From positions 1,302,001 through 1,366,000 of the forward strand of contig NZ_RQHK01000017.1 of NCBI RefSeq assembly GCF_004770475.1: a DNA stretch of 64,000 bases, written 5' to 3'. Made by a program: the position numbers and the translations under genes. The stretch comes from Leptospira mtsangambouensis (lineage in GTDB: Bacteria; Spirochaetota; Leptospiria; Leptospirales; Leptospiraceae). The first letter of the stretch is position 1. Each line of letters begins with the position of its first letter. Below the pieces are notes generated by a model that saw only the letters and a program-made list of their open reading frames with translations, searched no databases and was not told where the DNA came from. Shown piece by piece: positions 28,469 to 38,106 of the stretch.

Positions 28469-29780
28469 TCCACTCCAAACTCATACATGGGTTCCTTTAA
28501 CCATCCAAGAAGAAGGGGAATCTTTAATCGATATTGTAAAAGCTGAAGGGGAGTTCGTGACTGATTCCGAAGGGAACCAGTGGATTGATGCTATAGCCAG
28601 TTGGTGGACAATGATATTTGGTCATCGTCATCCTAAGTTAGTATCCGCACTTAAAACACAAATCGATGAACTAGATCATGTGATGCTTGCAGGTCATATC
28701 CATCCTGCGGCTGAAGCATTATCCAAATCTTTATTGGAACTAACTCATTTTGACTTTCACAAAGTGTTTTATTCAGATAACGGATCAAATGCGATAGAAA
28801 TTGCTTTGAAACTTACAATCCAATACTATCAAAACCATCCAGATTTGAAATCAAGATCAGAGTTTCTCGTCTTTTCCAATTCCTATCATGGCGATAGCAT
28901 TGGAGCCATGAATGTTTCAGGAAAAAATTATTTTAACCGAATTTTTTCTGAACTTAGATTCCCTACAAAAGAATTTCCTGCTCCCAATTGTATGAATTGC
29001 CCTTGGGGAAAAAATGTAAATAGTTGTGCGACGGAATGTTTAAACGATTTAGAACTTAGTATCAAACAAAACGAATATGCAGGAATTGTCATTGAACCAT
29101 TGGTATTTGGCGCCAATGGAATGTTATTTTATGATAAAAAAGTATTAATCAAACTAAGACAACTGGCAACACAAACCAATACTATTCTTATTTTTGATGA
29201 AGTATTTACAGGAATGGGAAGGCTTGGGGAGTTTTTTGCTTACCAAGTGGCAGGAGTCAAACCAGACCTTTTGGTGATGGCAAAAGGACTAACAGGAGGA
29301 ATGTTACCTCTTGGTGCCACCTTAGTTTCTGAATTCATTTATCAACAATTTTTATCAAAAGATCCTTACCATGCATTTTTTCATGCACATACTATGACTG
29401 GGAATCCGATAGCGTGTAGCGTTGGTTATGCGTCAGTCAAACTTTTACAAGAAGATGGTAGGGGCCTTGTCAAAAAACTCGAAAGTTCTTTGCAAAAACG
29501 AATAGAACCATTCCAAAAAAAATTAGGAAAACGAATCCAAAACGTTCGAGTGTTTGGTGGGATCTTTGCTTTTGAATACAAAGAAACCATAGCAGAGGAT
29601 GAATATCTAAATCCCATCGGAAAAAAGATCCGTGAAAAAATGAGAGAATTTCGAGTTCTTTTGCGGCCTCTTGGTCGAACCATCTATATCACTCCTCCCT
29701 ATACCATTTCAGAGAAATCCCTGGATCATATTTTTTTAGCGATGGAAGAGACCCTCCTTAGTTTTACTGATTCAGATTGA
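28458..29780 (+). CDS. bioA: Adenosylmethionine-8-amino-7-oxononanoate aminotransferase
   Basis: 440 residues, PLP class III aminotransferase that makes diaminopelargonic acid from KAPA. It starts at ATG 28458 inside the end of bioD; family blocks include WIDAIASWWTMIFGHRHP, FYSDNGSNAIEIALKL, IFDEVFTGMGRLG and the PLP lysine Lys276 in MAKGLTGGMLPLG. Long open frame upstream of this ATG belongs to a shadow of bioD. BioF is not in the window. Confidence 0.95.
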   Translation: MKYNPLQTHTWVPLTIQEEGESLIDIVKAEGEFVTDSEGNQWIDAIASWWTMIFGHRHPKLVSALKTQIDELDHVMLAGHIHPAAEALSKSLLELTHFDFHKVFYSDNGSNAIEIALKLTIQYYQNHPDLKSRSEFLVFSNSYHGDSIGAMNVSGKNYFNRIFSELRFPTKEFPAPNCMNCPWGKNVNSCATECLNDLELSIKQNEYAGIVIEPLVFGANGMLFYDKKVLIKLRQLATQTNTILIFDEVFTGMGRLGEFFAYQVAGVKPDLLVMAKGLTGGMLPLGATLVSEFIYQQFLSKDPYHAFFHAHTMTGNPIACSVGYASVKLLQEDGRGLVKKLESSLQKRIEPFQKKLGKRIQNVRVFGGIFAFEYKETIAEDEYLNPIGKKIREKMREFRVLLRPLGRTIYITPPYTISEKSLDHIFLAMEETLLSFTDSD

Positions 29781-29790
29781 GACTAAATAT

Positions 29791-29839
29791 ACGAAGAGAT
29801 TTTCTTCGTTTACACAGGTTGGCGTCGCAAAGAACCTGT
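29791..29839 (+). promoter_or_regulatory. Two hairpins in the bioA-bioB gap
   Basis: ACGAAGA (29791-29797) pairs with TCTTCGT (29803-29809) and ACAGGTT (29814-29820) with AACCTGT (29833-29839). The second stem ends four bases before the bioB ATG and no ribosome site lies between, so folding may govern bioB translation. This is not the known BirA operator. Confidence 0.45.
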
Positions 29840-29843
29840 TCCC

Positions 29844-30899
29844 ATGATTGCAGAAGTTCAAGAAAAAACTGTTTCCTCCGCACCTTCCTTAATTACGGAA
29901 GCGGAAGCCCTAGAAATCCTAGAAGGAAAAGCCCCTTTGCTTTCGGTTGTCGCTCGTGCCACAGAAGAAAGAAATCGTTATTATACCAATCGTGTTCGCA
30001 TTCATATATTAGATAATATCAAAAATGGTTATTGCCCTGAAGACTGCGGATACTGCGCACAAAGAAAGGGTGGAGATTCAGGAATCCAAGAATATTCACT
30101 TAAGTCTCCTGAAGAAATTTGGGAAGATGCCAAACGTGCCAAAGACAATGGTGCTTACCGATTTTGTATGGTGACTTCGGGACGTGGCCCCACTGACAAT
30201 GCAGTGGATCGATTGGCAGAGACCATCTCCAAAATCAACGGCGAACTTGGGATGAAGGTTTGTTTGTCTGCGGGAATTTTGGACGCAAAAAAAGCTAGGA
30301 CTTTAAAAGACGCAGGCCTTGACCGTTACAATCATAATCTCAATACATCTGAATCTAAATACAATGAAATCTGTTCTACACATACCTTCAAAGACCGACT
30401 AACAACACTTGAGGCGGCAAGAGAAGCGGATATCGGACTTTGTTCTGGGATCATTGTGGGAATGGGAGAAGAACTAAAAGACCTAGTCCAAGTTGCCTTT
30501 GAATTAAAACGACTTGGCGTGATATCTATCCCTGTTAACTTCTTTATTCCTATCAAAGGACATGCCATCCAGAAGTCGTCACTCACTCCTGAATTTTGTA
30601 TTCGTGTATTGTCTATGTTTCGATTGGTCAATCCAGATTCAGAGATTCGAATTGGTGCCGGAAGAGAAGGTCATTTAGGTTCTTTACAATCAATGGCTCT
30701 TTTTGTAGCCAATTCATTGTTTGCTGAAGGATACTTAAACGTAAAAGGCAGTGAGATGGCCCAAACGATGAACTTGATTCGCGATTGTTCTATGGTTCCG
30801 GAATTTACAGAAGGAGTTCCAGAAGGATGGGATGAGTACGAGTCACAGTTCCTTTACGACGAGAAAAATTTTCCAGAACTCTATAAACATAAAAAGTAG
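29844..30899 (+). CDS. bioB: Biotin synthase
   Basis: 351 residues, radical-SAM enzyme that inserts sulfur into dethiobiotin. The 4Fe-4S cluster cysteines are Cys64, Cys68 and Cys71 in [11 protein letters not shown]; downstream are the family blocks YNHNLNTSE and [11 protein letters not shown], and the Arg ligand of the second cluster in [14 protein letters not shown] 29844 follows the hairpin above. Normal length. Confidence 0.97.
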   Translation: MIAEVQEKTVSSAPSLITEAEALEILEGKAPLLSVVARATEERNRYYTNRVRIHILDNIKNGYCPEDCGYCAQRKGGDSGIQEYSLKSPEEIWEDAKRAKDNGAYRFCMVTSGRGPTDNAVDRLAETISKINGELGMKVCLSAGILDAKKARTLKDAGLDRYNHNLNTSESKYNEICSTHTFKDRLTTLEAAREADIGLCSGIIVGMGEELKDLVQVAFELKRLGVISIPVNFFIPIKGHAIQKSSLTPEFCIRVLSMFRLVNPDSEIRIGAGREGHLGSLQSMALFVANSLFAEGYLNVKGSEMAQTMNLIRDCSMVPEFTEGVPEGWDEYESQFLYDEKNFPELYKHKK

Positions 30900-30958
30900 T
30901 TTGCCTTTTTTACTTTTGGCGGTAGTATGCTCCTACTTTACCGCCTCTAGTGAGAAAC

Positions 30959-32506
30959 ATGCGAAAACCTTCTTTACCATTTCGAAAACAGATGAGTTAT
31001 GCGATCGGCCAATTGGGTTGGTCCACTCTCATCAATATCATTGGTCTCCACCAAGTTTATTTTTATCTTCCACCCGCACCAAAACCAGGACAGGAATGTT
31101 TCCCTGACCTCATAGAAAAAATGGCCTTCTGGGGACTGTCCACCATTGGTGTTGTGGCAGCTCTTGGTCGTTTGTGGGATGCTTTTACTGATCCCATCAT
31201 TGCCAATTCCTCGGACCGGTTTAGTTCTCGATTTGGACGTCGGATTCCCTTTCTATTTCTCGGAGGAGTGCCTGCAGCCGTCTTTTGTTGGCTGATTTTT
31301 GTTCCCCCACACAACTTTATCTCTTCCACCAACTTGGTTTGGATGACCGGTTGTATGCTTTTGTTTTATCTATTTTTAACAGTGTATGTCACTCCTTTCT
31401 TTGCTCTCATTCCAGAGCTTGGGCATACGCCGGAAGAGAGGTTGAATCTCTCTACATATATTTCAGTGACCTATGCATTGGGGATCATTGTGGCTTCAAC
31501 AGAACCAATGATCGCAGGTGCTTTAAAATCCTCTTTTGTTTTTGATGGGGATAGTGCACTTCAAACCTTGGTGTCTCGTCAGTATGCTTTGGGAATCCTT
31601 TGTACGTTTGCGGCGATCTGTATGTATTTTCCCGTATTTTCGATTCATGAAAAAACCTATTGTGAATCGGAAGCCTCCAGTGTTCCTTTTAAAGATGCCA
31701 TCCTCCTTACATTCAAAAATAAGAATTTTCTATACTTCGCTTTGTCGGATCTCTGTTATTTTTTAGCACTGACCATTCTTACCACAGGGATATCTTATTA
31801 TGTAACAGTCCTTCTGGAACTGGAACGTGAATTTGTCACACAACTACTCACTGTGATGTTACTGGTTTCATTTGCTTTTTATCCTGTGGTCAACTGGATC
31901 GCAAGAAGGATCGGAAAGAAAAAAACAGTTCTATTTGGATTCTATATCTTTCTTTTACTCTTTCTTTCGATTTATTTTGTTGGGAAAGATTCTTTGCCAT
32001 TACCACCGCATATTCAAGGTTATTTGATCGTTGCCATTGCAGCAGTTCCCATAGCAATTCTTGGGATCCTACCGAATGCCATCCTTGCTGATATTGCTGA
32101 ACTTGATTCATTAAAAACAGGTTCGAAACGAGAGGGACTCTTTTATGCGGGAAGAACTTTTATGCAAAAGTTGGGTCAAACTTTGGCGGTTCTTATTTTT
32201 AGTAGTGTAATTCTTTTGGGACTTGATCGCGAAACAAAGAAAAATGTTTCACCAAATGTAACGGGGATCCTTGCACCGTCTGTAGCGGATCCAAAATCAG
32301 AATTGAAAAAAAATCCAGAAGTTGAGGCAAAAATAAGTATGGAATCTACCATTTGTAAAGTCGAAGAAGTAGACGCGGGAGGGGAGCTGGGTGTTCGTTT
32401 GACAGGTCCTCTTGCCTCTGCATTCTGTCTACTCGCCATCTTTCTCTTTGGAAAATACAAAGAAGATGAAACTTTAGAAGAGATTGCAAAGATACGTGGT
32501 AATTAA
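30959..32506 (+). CDS. GPH-family sugar:cation symporter (MelB-like MFS)
   Basis: About 515 residues, twelve membrane helices. The GPH pattern is seen in the N-terminal region (SYAIGQLGWSTLIN, GRLWDAFTDPIIANSSDRF, RRIPFLFLGG) and the second half begins FKNKNFLYFALSDLCYF; the block AILADIAELDSLKTGSKREG is typical of helix 10-11. Members take up glycosides, or other solutes in less-studied branches, with Na+ or H+. The insert before the last helix contains two cysteines. ATG 30959 is preferred over GTG 30950. Confidence 0.85.
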   Translation: MRKPSLPFRKQMSYAIGQLGWSTLINIIGLHQVYFYLPPAPKPGQECFPDLIEKMAFWGLSTIGVVAALGRLWDAFTDPIIANSSDRFSSRFGRRIPFLFLGGVPAAVFCWLIFVPPHNFISSTNLVWMTGCMLLFYLFLTVYVTPFFALIPELGHTPEERLNLSTYISVTYALGIIVASTEPMIAGALKSSFVFDGDSALQTLVSRQYALGILCTFAAICMYFPVFSIHEKTYCESEASSVPFKDAILLTFKNKNFLYFALSDLCYFLALTILTTGISYYVTVLLELEREFVTQLLTVMLLVSFAFYPVVNWIARRIGKKKTVLFGFYIFLLLFLSIYFVGKDSLPLPPHIQGYLIVAIAAVPIAILGILPNAILADIAELDSLKTGSKREGLFYAGRTFMQKLGQTLAVLIFSSVILLGLDRETKKNVSPNVTGILAPSVADPKSELKKNPEVEAKISMESTICKVEEVDAGGELGVRLTGPLASAFCLLAIFLFGKYKEDETLEEIAKIRGN

Positions 32507-32530
32507 ATCCTGGTTTTTGGAGCTATTCAG

Positions 32531-32710
32531 ATGAGATATCGCATTGAGACAACCAAGTTAAAGAACGGGTATATCGAAGCCAAACTCATCGAGACAACCA
32601 CAAATAACCCGATTGAATTTCGGATTTGTGACACGGAAGAATATGCGCAGGCCCAAATCAAAGATTGGCAAAAGCGCTTCCGAATGAATGAACCGCAAGA
32701 ACAGGACTAA
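32531..32710 (+). CDS. 59-aa conserved small protein
   Basis: Reads MRYRIETTKLKNGYIEA at the start and ends NEPQEQD. GGAG lies 8 bases before the ATG. The composition is normal and charged; the strand-turn-strand start resembles a small beta sheet. Its end overlaps the SGNH lipoprotein gene by 23 bases, so they are likely co-translated. No family recognised. Confidence 0.6.
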   Translation: MRYRIETTKLKNGYIEAKLIETTTNNPIEFRICDTEEYAQAQIKDWQKRFRMNEPQEQD

Positions 32711-33455
32711 ATTCTTCCTCCGATGGGGCATGGCTTTTGCCCTTGTTTTGAGTGTTACTGACTGTAAATCATCCTCAAAACGTGATTATTTCGATACCAA
32801 TTTCCAATGTTTTGCTGAGCCTGGTTGGCGTGACAATTCCAAATTTAAAGAGTATATTGAGGTGGCATGGATCCCCATGCGGCTGTTATACGCACAAGAA
32901 AATTTAAAAGTCAAAAAAACTGATATTGTTTTTGCAGGTGATAGTTTGGTGCATTTGTTTTTGCCAGACTTAATGGCCAAAGAATTTCCCGGCCAGTCTG
33001 TCACCAATCGTGGGATTGGTGGTGATATGACAGAAACACTTCTTTCTCGAATCGAAGAAGATGTTCTTGTACTCCATCCAGAAACCATCGTCATCGAAAT
33101 TGGTGGGAATGATTTTCGGGAAGGAAAGTGCCTTAGTTTGGTGCAAAACAATCTGCTCTCCATCATCCAGAAAATTCACACACAAAACAGAAATACAAAG
33201 ATTATTCTCATTGCTGTTCCTCCCACAAGAGTGAAAGAACTCAACCAAATTGTCCCGGTATTTAATTTGTTTTTAAATCAAGTGGCTCGGACAACAAAAA
33301 ATGTCGAATATGTCGAAGTTTGGGACATGATGAGAAATTCAGACCTTCCAACATTGAGAGAAGAGTTTTTCCGACCGAATGGGGACATTCTTCATTTTAA
33401 TGAAAAAGGATATGAACTCTGGGGTAAAAAACTAAGACCTTATTTAAAAAAGTAA
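32688..33455 (+). CDS. SGNH/GDSL-hydrolase lipoprotein
   Basis: 255 residues. Signal peptide ending LVLSVTDC, with Cys26 as lipidation site. The hydrolase blocks are VFAGDSLVHLF with nucleophile Ser86, the Gly of NRGIGGDMT, Asn of IGGNDFREG, and Asp/His of DILHFNEKG. Such proteins cleave or transfer acyl/acetyl groups on lipids or glycans; it should act at the periplasmic side of a membrane. Substrate unknown. Confidence 0.85.
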   Translation: MNRKNRTKFFLRWGMAFALVLSVTDCKSSSKRDYFDTNFQCFAEPGWRDNSKFKEYIEVAWIPMRLLYAQENLKVKKTDIVFAGDSLVHLFLPDLMAKEFPGQSVTNRGIGGDMTETLLSRIEEDVLVLHPETIVIEIGGNDFREGKCLSLVQNNLLSIIQKIHTQNRNTKIILIAVPPTRVKELNQIVPVFNLFLNQVARTTKNVEYVEVWDMMRNSDLPTLREEFFRPNGDILHFNEKGYELWGKKLRPYLKK

Positions 33456-33457
33456 AA

Positions 33458-34357
33458 ATGAATTCACTACTTCTAATTTCTCGTTCCTCTATTTCTGATT
33501 CCATTCTTTCGAAAACCTTTTCCGATCCTTCCGACGCATCGACAGACAAAACTTTTGCGATCTCGAATTCTCAAATATTCCGTGCGGAACGTTTTGGATT
33601 GCACTGTGTTCGCATAGTACATAGTAAATCTCTGAACCGCGACCAAGTATTAACGATTCGAAAAAATTTAGAAAAATACCAAATTGATTTTTTATCTCTT
33701 GGTTCTTTGTTACCAAATCATAAAGAGTCTCTTTTTGTTTTTGATATGGATTCCACAGTCATCAAAGAAGAGGTCATTGATGAGCTTGCAAGAAAACACG
33801 GAGTGTATGAAGCCGTTGCCACTGTCACCAAACAAGCGATGGAAGGTGGAATGGGATTTGACGAAGCACTTCGTTTACGAGTGAAACACCTTGCGGGACT
33901 TTCCAAAGAAAGTTTTCGGGAAGTGTATGATCTTTTGACACTAAACGATGGAATGGAAAAAGTGTTTCAATTTGTTCCAGCACATGGATCAAAACTTGGA
34001 ATCCTCAGTGGTGGTTTTACTCCCGTATTAAAACTATTTTCGGAAAAGTATCCTGTGGATTTTTATAGAGCCAATGGATTGGAAGAAGTAAGCGGAAGTT
34101 TTACCGGTGAAATTTTTGGTGAGATCATCAACCGAGAAAAAAAAGAAATCTATCTAAAACAGTATGCAAAAGACCTTTCGATTCCTTTAGAACAAGTGGT
34201 TGCCGTAGGAGATGGGGCAAACGATGCTTTGATGCTAAATGCTGCAGCGATCGGCATTGGTATTCACGCCAAACAAGGATTAAAAGACCAAATTACCAAT
34301 TGGATCGATTTTACCGATCTATCGGCCTTAGTTTTTCTCTTTGAGAATTCTTTTTAA
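33458..34357 (+). CDS. serB: Phosphoserine phosphatase
   Basis: 299 residues. An N-terminal regulatory region of about 90 residues precedes the HAD phosphatase: nucleophile Asp96 and Asp98 in FDMDSTVI, Ser-Gly-Gly in GILSGGFTPVL, and VGDGANDALML for Mg2+. It removes phosphate from phosphoserine, the last step of serine synthesis. It begins 2 bases after the lipoprotein stop, and its 3' end overlaps the convergent mutS by 30 bases. Confidence 0.93.
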   Translation: MNSLLLISRSSISDSILSKTFSDPSDASTDKTFAISNSQIFRAERFGLHCVRIVHSKSLNRDQVLTIRKNLEKYQIDFLSLGSLLPNHKESLFVFDMDSTVIKEEVIDELARKHGVYEAVATVTKQAMEGGMGFDEALRLRVKHLAGLSKESFREVYDLLTLNDGMEKVFQFVPAHGSKLGILSGGFTPVLKLFSEKYPVDFYRANGLEEVSGSFTGEIFGEIINREKKEIYLKQYAKDLSIPLEQVVAVGDGANDALMLNAAAIGIGIHAKQGLKDQITNWIDFTDLSALVFLFENSF

Positions 34358-36850
34358 TTCATCTAGAATAGACAACGCTTCCATCGGTGGAATTTGATTG
34401 GGATCGATTTGTTTTAATCTTTTTAAAACCTTTTCCTCGTTTGGCGACATGTTAGAAGTATTGTTGTCCATTAGACCAGCAAACAAACTTGGTTCTTCGT
34501 TTTTGATTTTAATCTCTCGTTTTTTGGATTCAAGTCCCGAAAGAATTTCTTTGGCACGATCGGAAACGGTTTCGGGAATCCCTGCAAGTTTTGCTACATA
34601 GATTCCAAAGGATTGTTTTGATTTCCCTCGTTTGACTTTTTTAAGAAAAAGGATCTCTCCTTCTTTTTCAAAGGTATCCAAATACAAATTAAAGATTCCA
34701 TTCCCTTTTTCCAGTTCTGTTAATTCATGGTAGTGGGTCGCAAAAATGGTTTTTGGTTTGGGAAACTTAGCAGATAAAAATTCTAAAATGGCCCAAGCAA
34801 TTGATAACCCATCATAGGTGGATGTTCCACGACCTACTTCATCAAATAGAATTAGACTATTTTCGGAAAATTGGTTTAGGATGGTGGCTGTTTCTTTCAT
34901 CTCTACAAAAAAAGTAGATTCACCTTTCGTTAAGTTGTCACCAGAACCAATCCGAGTGAAAATTCGATCTACCACGGCAAGAGATGCTTTTTTTGCGGGA
35001 ACATAAGATCCCATTTGGAATAGGATTTGGTTGATGGCAATTTGGCGCATAAAGGTAGATTTACCGGCCATATTGGGTCCGGTTAACACGGCAATGGCGT
35101 TGTCACTTGGATTGAGTTCTAGGCTATTTGGTACAAAACGTTCGCCAATCGGTAAAAAAGTTTCTACAACAGGATGGCGAGATTCGGAATAGTTCAAAAT
35201 TCCATCGTTACGAATTTCGGGCCTAATCCATTGGTATTCTTCTTTGGTTTCTGTGAGAGAAAGATGATAATCCAAAGAAGCCACTTCTGTGGAAAGAGTT
35301 AAAAATTCTTCATAAAGTGAAATACAGTGTGCGACTAATTCTTCGAATTTTTCTTTTTCAATCCTTTCGATGATTTCATCTGCTTGGAGGATGGCTCGTT
35401 CTAGTTCTTCTAATTCGGGAGAAGTGAACCTTTCTCCTGTAACTAGTGTTTGTTTTTTTAAAAAATGTTTGGGAACTTCTTTTGCTTGGGCTTTGGAGAT
35501 TTCAATAAAGTAACCAAGGATTTTGTTGTAACGAATCTTTAAAGAGGAAATGTTTGAAGCTTTTTTTTCCTTCTCTTCCAATTCCAAAATCCAATCTTTT
35601 CCTTTTTCGCGAGCAAGAATGGCATCATCATATTCTTTGTTGAATCCAGATTTTAAAAATGGAGAGTTGCCGAGAAATACTGGAAGTTCGCCATCATAAA
35701 GGGTATCCATAAACAGTTTTGATAAAACATTTAGTTCTTTAGGTAATTTGGAAAAATCATAACCAATTCCATCCAAAATGGATTTGATATTTGCTGTGGA
35801 TTCTAAACTTTTTTCAATCCCACGAAAATCGCGAGGTAATGCTTTCCCCACTCGAAACCTTGTGAGAACTCGCTCTAAATCGATCAAATCACCTAACAAA
35901 TCTTTTATTTTTTGCCTTTCTTTTTTGTTGGCAGAAAGAATATCAATTTTGTCCCAATGTGCTTTGATTTTGTTTTCATCTCGCGTGGGGAATAGAATTC
36001 TTTGTTTGAGATATCTTTTTCCAGTAGCTGTGATACAACGATTGAGAACCCCAAACAAAGTATGGTTTTTATCATTTGGATTTTCAACGAGTTCTAAATG
36101 GGAAACGGTTTGTTCATCCAGAACCAAATATTCATTTTCATCGATTCGTCTAGGAGATTTAAAAACAAAGTTTTGTTTGCGATAGTTATACTGAAGATAG
36201 GCATCGAGTACATGGACAACCGTGTCAATTCCTGCTCCTTTCTTTTTGGGAAGGTAATCTGGTGGGATTTTGGAGAGAATGATTTTAGATTCTTTTGCTA
36301 AGGGTGGGACTTCTTCTGTATAAATGATTTCTTTAGGGGAAAATCGTTTGATGGTGTCAAAAATCCTTTCCGTTTCGTTCTCTGAAAAAAAGAAATACAA
36401 AAGTTCTGAAGTGGAAACGTCAGCAAACGCTAAGTAAACGGAAGTTTTTTCCCGGTAGTACAATGATAAATAATTGTTTTGGTATCCGCCGAGAAGATTA
36501 TCTTCCACCACAGTTCCCGGTGTGATGATACGGACCACTTCTCTCGACATAATTTTGGCTTTGGGATCGTCAGGTTTTATTTGTTCACAAACAACTACTT
36601 TTTTCCCCGCAGCAATCAACCTAGATATATAACTTTCTGTGGCATGATACGGGATCCCTGCCATAGGAATTTGGTTTTGTCGTTTGGTGAGGGTGATGTC
36701 TAAAATCTGTGCAGCAATTTTAGCATCCTCTAAAAACATTTCATAAAAATCACCCATACGAAAGAATACAATCCCATCTGGGTGTTGTTCCTTCACCTCC
36801 ATGTACTGGCGCATGACAGGAGTGTTCAATGCTTCATAGTGTTCGGACAT
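34328..36850 (-). CDS. mutS: DNA mismatch repair protein MutS
   Basis: 840 residues. The mismatch-reading F-x-E motif is at the N-terminus (VFFRMGDFYEMFLEDA), the ATPase has Walker A GPNMAGKST with Lys597 and the Walker B DEVGRGTSTYDG; a normal C-terminal tail follows. It finds mismatches and recruits MutL. The start lies in the 3' end of trpF (17-base overlap). No mutL is in the window. Confidence 0.97.
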   Translation of the reverse strand: MSEHYEALNTPVMRQYMEVKEQHPDGIVFFRMGDFYEMFLEDAKIAAQILDITLTKRQNQIPMAGIPYHATESYISRLIAAGKKVVVCEQIKPDDPKAKIMSREVVRIITPGTVVEDNLLGGYQNNYLSLYYREKTSVYLAFADVSTSELLYFFFSENETERIFDTIKRFSPKEIIYTEEVPPLAKESKIILSKIPPDYLPKKKGAGIDTVVHVLDAYLQYNYRKQNFVFKSPRRIDENEYLVLDEQTVSHLELVENPNDKNHTLFGVLNRCITATGKRYLKQRILFPTRDENKIKAHWDKIDILSANKKERQKIKDLLGDLIDLERVLTRFRVGKALPRDFRGIEKSLESTANIKSILDGIGYDFSKLPKELNVLSKLFMDTLYDGELPVFLGNSPFLKSGFNKEYDDAILAREKGKDWILELEEKEKKASNISSLKIRYNKILGYFIEISKAQAKEVPKHFLKKQTLVTGERFTSPELEELERAILQADEIIERIEKEKFEELVAHCISLYEEFLTLSTEVASLDYHLSLTETKEEYQWIRPEIRNDGILNYSESRHPVVETFLPIGERFVPNSLELNPSDNAIAVLTGPNMAGKSTFMRQIAINQILFQMGSYVPAKKASLAVVDRIFTRIGSGDNLTKGESTFFVEMKETATILNQFSENSLILFDEVGRGTSTYDGLSIAWAILEFLSAKFPKPKTIFATHYHELTELEKGNGIFNLYLDTFEKEGEILFLKKVKRGKSKQSFGIYVAKLAGIPETVSDRAKEILSGLESKKREIKIKNEEPSLFAGLMDNNTSNMSPNEEKVLKRLKQIDPNQIPPMEALSILDELKRILKEKN

Positions 36851-37466
36851 TTTGTACCAAGGTTTTTATTTTATTTGGATCTTTTTTTCCGTCGGTTTCC
36901 ACTCCACTGGCCACATCAATCCCATAAGGATGAACGGTTTCTAAAGCAGTTTTTACATTCTCTGGAGTGATCCCTCCAGCGAGTAAAAAAGGTCGTTTTA
37001 CGGATGTTACATATTCCCAAGGGAAAGTATGTCCTGTACCACCACCCAAATTTTTTTGATAACTATCTAAAATCACTAAACTTGATTTTGGTTCCAGGTC
37101 CTCATCACTTGTGACTTTGGTTTGGATCCTGATGGCAGGTAATAACTTTTTTGTTTCTGTGAATTCATCCCAAATTTCTGGAGAAATCAACTGGTCTCCT
37201 CGGATGAGTTGGATGAGGTCCGGTTGGAAACGTTCTGTGAGTGTTTTGATTTCTGTAATTTCGTTTTCAAAAAACAAAAATACAAGTTTTGGGAATCCAG
37301 ATTTTTTTCTTAACTGAAGAAGGTTTTCTGCTGTTTCGGCAGTGATGGCACGAGGGGAACGTGGAGAAAAGTTAAGCCCAACAAAATCGACCTGGAGATC
37401 CACACAAAGTTCTAATGTGGCCAGGTCTTTGATTCCACAGATTTTAATTTTGTATCTGGTTCCCAT
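36834..37466 (-). CDS. trpF: Phosphoribosylanthranilate isomerase
   Basis: 210 residues from ATG 37466. The TIM-barrel enzyme isomerises PRA in tryptophan synthesis; Cys10 of KIKICGI is the general base, Asp in GIDVASGVE the general acid, and LAGGITPENV the phosphate loop. A TTG start at 37487 overlapping the tetR stop (TTGA) would add seven residues. The ATG sits in a 26-bp palindrome, so initiation may depend on translation from tetR. Confidence 0.93.
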   Translation of the reverse strand: MGTRYKIKICGIKDLATLELCVDLQVDFVGLNFSPRSPRAITAETAENLLQLRKKSGFPKLVFLFFENEITEIKTLTERFQPDLIQLIRGDQLISPEIWDEFTETKKLLPAIRIQTKVTSDEDLEPKSSLVILDSYQKNLGGGTGHTFPWEYVTSVKRPFLLAGGITPENVKTALETVHPYGIDVASGVETDGKKDPNKIKTLVQNVRTL

Positions 37467-37479
37467 ATGGGAACCAGAT
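37454..37479. promoter_or_regulatory. Perfect 26-bp palindrome at the trpF start
   Basis: The left half ATCTGGTTCCCAT is followed without spacer by its exact reverse complement. On the trpF strand the ATG is the first triplet of the right half. In RNA it could make an 11-bp stem with a 4-base loop hiding the start codon; as DNA it could be a dimer operator. Confidence 0.8.
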
Positions 37480-37483
37480 TGAA

Positions 37484-38104
37484 TCAACTCAGATCAGAGG
37501 CAATCGATCCTTTGTACCCAAAGTGTAAAAATTTAAGGAAACTATCCTGGTAAATCAACATATCCTGTTTGGAAATTCCTTGGCGAACCATCTGCACAAA
37601 GATATTGAGAAAAAAGGAAAGGATGTTGCGGACAACAAACTCACTCACTTCCCCTTTGTAACTTGGATTTTTTTCTTTAAAATTGCTATACTGGTCAAAA
37701 TTGATTTTGGTGAGACGAGTGAGAACCGTATCTGGAAATTCTTCTAGATGGGAACCTTGTGATTTAGTTAAGAGAAGGATAAAATCATCGCGATTTGCAT
37801 CCACATAATCAAGAGCAATATGAAATCTCTCTTGCCACGCCTCATAACTGTCGTTAAATCTTTTTTCGAAATAATCTGGATGAGATACATAAGCAAAAGC
37901 TTTTTCCATTCCAGAAAGAACCGGCTGTAGTATCTCTGTTAGAAGGTGTTCTTTGTTTTCAAAGTAATTGTAGATATTACTCGTGGATACCTTTGCCTTT
38001 TTCGCAATGGTTCGCATACTAGCCTTCTCAAAACCGAGTTGGATGAATTCCTCTCGAGCCGCTTGTAAGATTTCTTTTCGTGTATGTTCTTTTGGAGTTT
38101 GCAT
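37484..38104 (-). CDS. TetR-family transcriptional regulator
   Basis: 206 residues. The helix-turn-helix stands at residues about 10-55 (RKEILQAAREEFIQLGFEKA, then TIAKKAKVSTSNIYNYFENKEHLLTEIL). The C-terminal ligand domain is helical and not family-specific. It lies directly before trpF with overlapping stop/start, and an inverted repeat begins 4 bases before its start. It probably represses its own gene; the ligand and other targets are unknown. Confidence 0.88.
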   Translation of the reverse strand: MQTPKEHTRKEILQAAREEFIQLGFEKASMRTIAKKAKVSTSNIYNYFENKEHLLTEILQPVLSGMEKAFAYVSHPDYFEKRFNDSYEAWQERFHIALDYVDANRDDFILLLTKSQGSHLEEFPDTVLTRLTKINFDQYSNFKEKNPSYKGEVSEFVVRNILSFFLNIFVQMVRQGISKQDMLIYQDSFLKFLHFGYKGSIASDLS

Positions 38105-38106
38105 GG

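Noticed and set aside
34328..34357. Overlap of serB and mutS as evidence of a wrong stop
   Set aside because: Both C-termini read as normal protein; a 30-base convergent overlap is acceptable in this compact genome.
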